From the IMG/VR virus record IMGVR_UViG_3300042310_000736, positions 1 through 23,069 of that record: DNA of 23,069 bases; one strand, written 5' to 3'. Position numbers and translations under genes: made by a program. The first letter of the stretch is position 1; each line of letters starts with the position of its first letter. The notes under the pieces were generated by a model. That model was not told the origin of the DNA. It saw only the letters and a list, made by a program, of their open reading frames with translations, and did not search any database. The stretch is from a virus. Of the stretch, positions 21,761 through 23,069 are shown piece after piece.

Positions 21761-22325
21761 GATCTTCTACACCTCTGACTTGCATTGGGGCCATGAGGCA
21801 ACCTGCACCAAGTTCACCAGAAACGATGGGACACCTCTTCGTCCATTCTCCTGTGCGCAAGAGATGGACGAAGAGATGATCCGCCGTTGGAACGCAACTG
21901 TATCACCGAACGACAAAGTTTATGTTCTCGGCGACGTGGCTATGCGAAGTCAGCACCTGAAGACCATGGGCAGGGTTAACGGTAAGAAGACCCTCATTCG
22001 TGGGAATCACGATATTTTCGACATCAGGGATTACCTGAAATACTTTTCAGAGGTCCATGCTATTCGGTATCCGGAAACCCGTGAGTTCGTGATGACTCAT
22101 ATTCCTCTGCATCCCGAGTCCGTGCGCGAGAGGTATAAGTACAATGTCCACGGGCATTTGCACGCTAATCAGGTGACTCTGCCTCATCCGTACGCTAAAG
22201 ACCGTAGAGTCATCGATCCAATGTATTTGAACATCTGCGTCGAGCAAACGGACTATACTCCAATCTCACACGATGAGGTCCTTCGTCGGATCCGCCAGCA
22301 ACAAGAGGACTTTGACAATGGGTGA
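21753..22325 (+). CDS. calcineurin-like metallophosphoesterase
   Basis: This is a 190-residue enzyme with a complete metallophosphoesterase metal site: DLHWGH (Asp9, His11, His14), GDVA (Asp61), GNHD (84-87), TH (His116) and HGHLH (His133, His135, His137). These are the six classical motifs for a dinuclear metal centre that cleaves phosphomono- or diesters. The compact single-domain form resembles small phage and bacterial phosphodiesterases. It starts inside the membrane-protein gene. Its substrate cannot be told from sequence; RNA 2',3'-cyclic or 3'-phosphate ends, matching the upstream RNA ligase, are a possibility only. Confidence 0.88.
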   Translation: MSEIFYTSDLHWGHEATCTKFTRNDGTPLRPFSCAQEMDEEMIRRWNATVSPNDKVYVLGDVAMRSQHLKTMGRVNGKKTLIRGNHDIFDIRDYLKYFSEVHAIRYPETREFVMTHIPLHPESVRERYKYNVHGHLHANQVTLPHPYAKDRRVIDPMYLNICVEQTDYTPISHDEVLRRIRQQQEDFDNG

Positions 22326-22629
22326 ACCGACTATCATGATCATCCTGGCAAGTCTTGTTGTATTGGCCTGCTTGGCGTTTCTGACTTGGGTCCTGCTCAT
22401 CAGGCCCGGCCACCTCACAAAGCTTCATGATGAGGTCGTCGATGGGACAACTTCTGCAGTGCTAGAGGCTTGCCTGTCGTATGGGCAAAGCCAGCTCTCG
22501 GCTAGCGAGTATGAGAGATTCAAGACGCTGCTGACTGCTGAAATTACTGAAGGCGCAGGCGGCATTAGTCTGGCGGCTCTTGTTGAACGCTGCATTGCAG
22601 AAGCTAGGGAGGAATCCAATGCAGCGTGA
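22318..22629 (+). CDS. small membrane-anchored hypothetical protein
   Basis: This is a 103-residue protein with one hydrophobic segment (about 6-29, MIIL...VLLI) followed by a soluble helical domain with Glu and Lys (for example DEVVDGTTSAVLEACLSYGQ). The most likely topology is an N-terminal membrane anchor. I chose the ATG at 22318, with AGAGGA upstream; the frame is open another 15 codons inside the previous gene. It overlaps the phosphoesterase stop by 8 bases. No family recognised. Confidence 0.6.
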   Translation: MGEPTIMIILASLVVLACLAFLTWVLLIRPGHLTKLHDEVVDGTTSAVLEACLSYGQSQLSASEYERFKTLLTAEITEGAGGISLAALVERCIAEAREESNAA

Positions 22630-22816
22630 ATGGACTCCCATCACTGAAGATCAAAAAGATGGACGCATCTATCTCTTAGGAATCCCAGATAAGAAGATCG
22701 GCCCTTGGATGGGTTATTTCTGGAAGAACGGCAACTGCTGGCTCCAATGCGATCTTCCAGCCCACGGCAACTTGCCCACTCATTACTATGACTTGACGGG
22801 ATTGCTTTTCGAATGA
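22619..22816 (+). CDS. small hypothetical phage protein
   Basis: This is a 65-residue protein starting MQREWTPITEDQKDGRIYLLG, with a strong SD (GGGAGG) before the ATG. The pattern of Trp, Gly and Asp (GRIYLLG, WMGYFWKNGNCW, DLTGLLFE) is reminiscent of small beta-sheet proteins common in phages. Function unknown. It overlaps the previous gene by 11 bases and ends in an ATGA overlap with the last gene. Confidence 0.65.
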   Translation: MQREWTPITEDQKDGRIYLLGIPDKKIGPWMGYFWKNGNCWLQCDLPAHGNLPTHYYDLTGLLFE

Positions 22817-23061
22817 ACGCTCTTGAGTTTGACCGCGACGTTTTCATGGAACAAGGGTTCCAGTTCACTAGAAGCGGCAACAGCTGGATGGTCTCTGTTT
22901 TAGAGTCGTGGACCTCTGAAGGGGAAACGTGGCGTTTCATCGGCCACGCCATGGGCCGAGAGGATCGTTGGGCTTCAATCAATTTCCGTAGAACGACGAT
23001 CGGTCATAAGAGCCGCCTTGAAGCTGCCCAACAACTCGAGAGATTATTTTACGGCAAGTGA
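22813..23061 (+). CDS. small hypothetical protein at window end
   Basis: This is an 82-residue protein beginning at an ATGA overlap with the previous gene and ending 8 bases before the window end, so it appears complete. It is mixed alpha/beta with several Trp and Arg residues (WMVSVLESWTSEGETWRFIGH, RRTTIGHKSRLEAAQQLERL) and no signal peptide. No family is recognised. Frame and coupling support it as real. Confidence 0.6.
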   Translation: MNALEFDRDVFMEQGFQFTRSGNSWMVSVLESWTSEGETWRFIGHAMGREDRWASINFRRTTIGHKSRLEAAQQLERLFYGK

Positions 23062-23069
23062 ATTTAGTT

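Overview
This window reads as part of the genome of a T4-like (Tevenvirinae-related) tailed bacteriophage. The best evidence is the contiguous replication block at 12258-14750: sliding clamp (gp45), clamp-loader large subunit (gp44), clamp-loader small subunit (gp62) and the translational repressor RegA, in the same order as in T4. Genes are packed head to tail with ATGA and TAATG overlaps, most have a Shine-Dalgarno (SD) sequence, and no bacterial housekeeping gene, rRNA or tRNA was seen. The host cannot be fixed from the sequence; a proteobacterium is likely, and an alphaproteobacterium is only a guess.

Layout. (1) 1-3529, plus strand: an XPD/DinG-like Fe-S helicase (probably cut at its 5' end by the window edge), a small conserved phage protein, a macro-domain protein, a YspA-like SLOG protein, a peptide deformylase and a MazG-like NTP pyrophosphohydrolase. 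(2) 3545-4617: two visibly AT-richer genes, one unrecognised and one a candidate PD-(D/E)XK nuclease. (3) 4627-10713: nucleotide metabolism and probable DNA-base modification: an Nmad1/DUF1599-like protein, dCMP hydroxymethylase (T4 gp42 type), a small phage protein, dCMP deaminase, a protein resembling the alpha-glutamyl/putrescinyl-thymine pyrophosphorylase (amino acid:DNA transferase) family, a fold-type-II PLP enzyme, thymidine kinase, a GDSH-containing possible SGNH-like protein and a DUF3310-type protein. (4) 10713-12187: a von Willebrand A protein and a GT-A-like glycosyltransferase. (5) 12258-14941: the 45-44-62-regA block and a small gene. (6) 15026-16135: an unrecognised gene whose ribosome-binding site lies in a 17-bp perfect hairpin. 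(7) 16128-20838, minus strand: a conserved phage protein, a YqiA-like esterase and a tail-fibre/virion cluster of five genes, preceded by an exact T4-type late promoter box (TATAAATA). (8) 20905-23061, plus strand: RNA ligase, a small membrane protein, a calcineurin-like phosphoesterase and three small proteins.

How they may work together. The gp42 homologue carries the Asp that distinguishes dCMP hydroxymethylase from thymidylate synthase, so this phage probably makes hydroxymethyl-dCMP and contains 5-hydroxymethylcytosine or a derivative. Downstream lie a putative glycosyltransferase, a putative amino acid:DNA transferase relative, a PLP enzyme and a possible SGNH-like enzyme. This is an uncommon mix, because the amino-acid-transfer pathway is known for hydroxymethyluracil and not cytosine. 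That cluster is the best candidate here for an undescribed system. The macro/SLOG pair, the AT-rich nuclease cassette, the RBS-sequestering hairpin and a repeated GTACAT-pair promoter motif are secondary points of interest.
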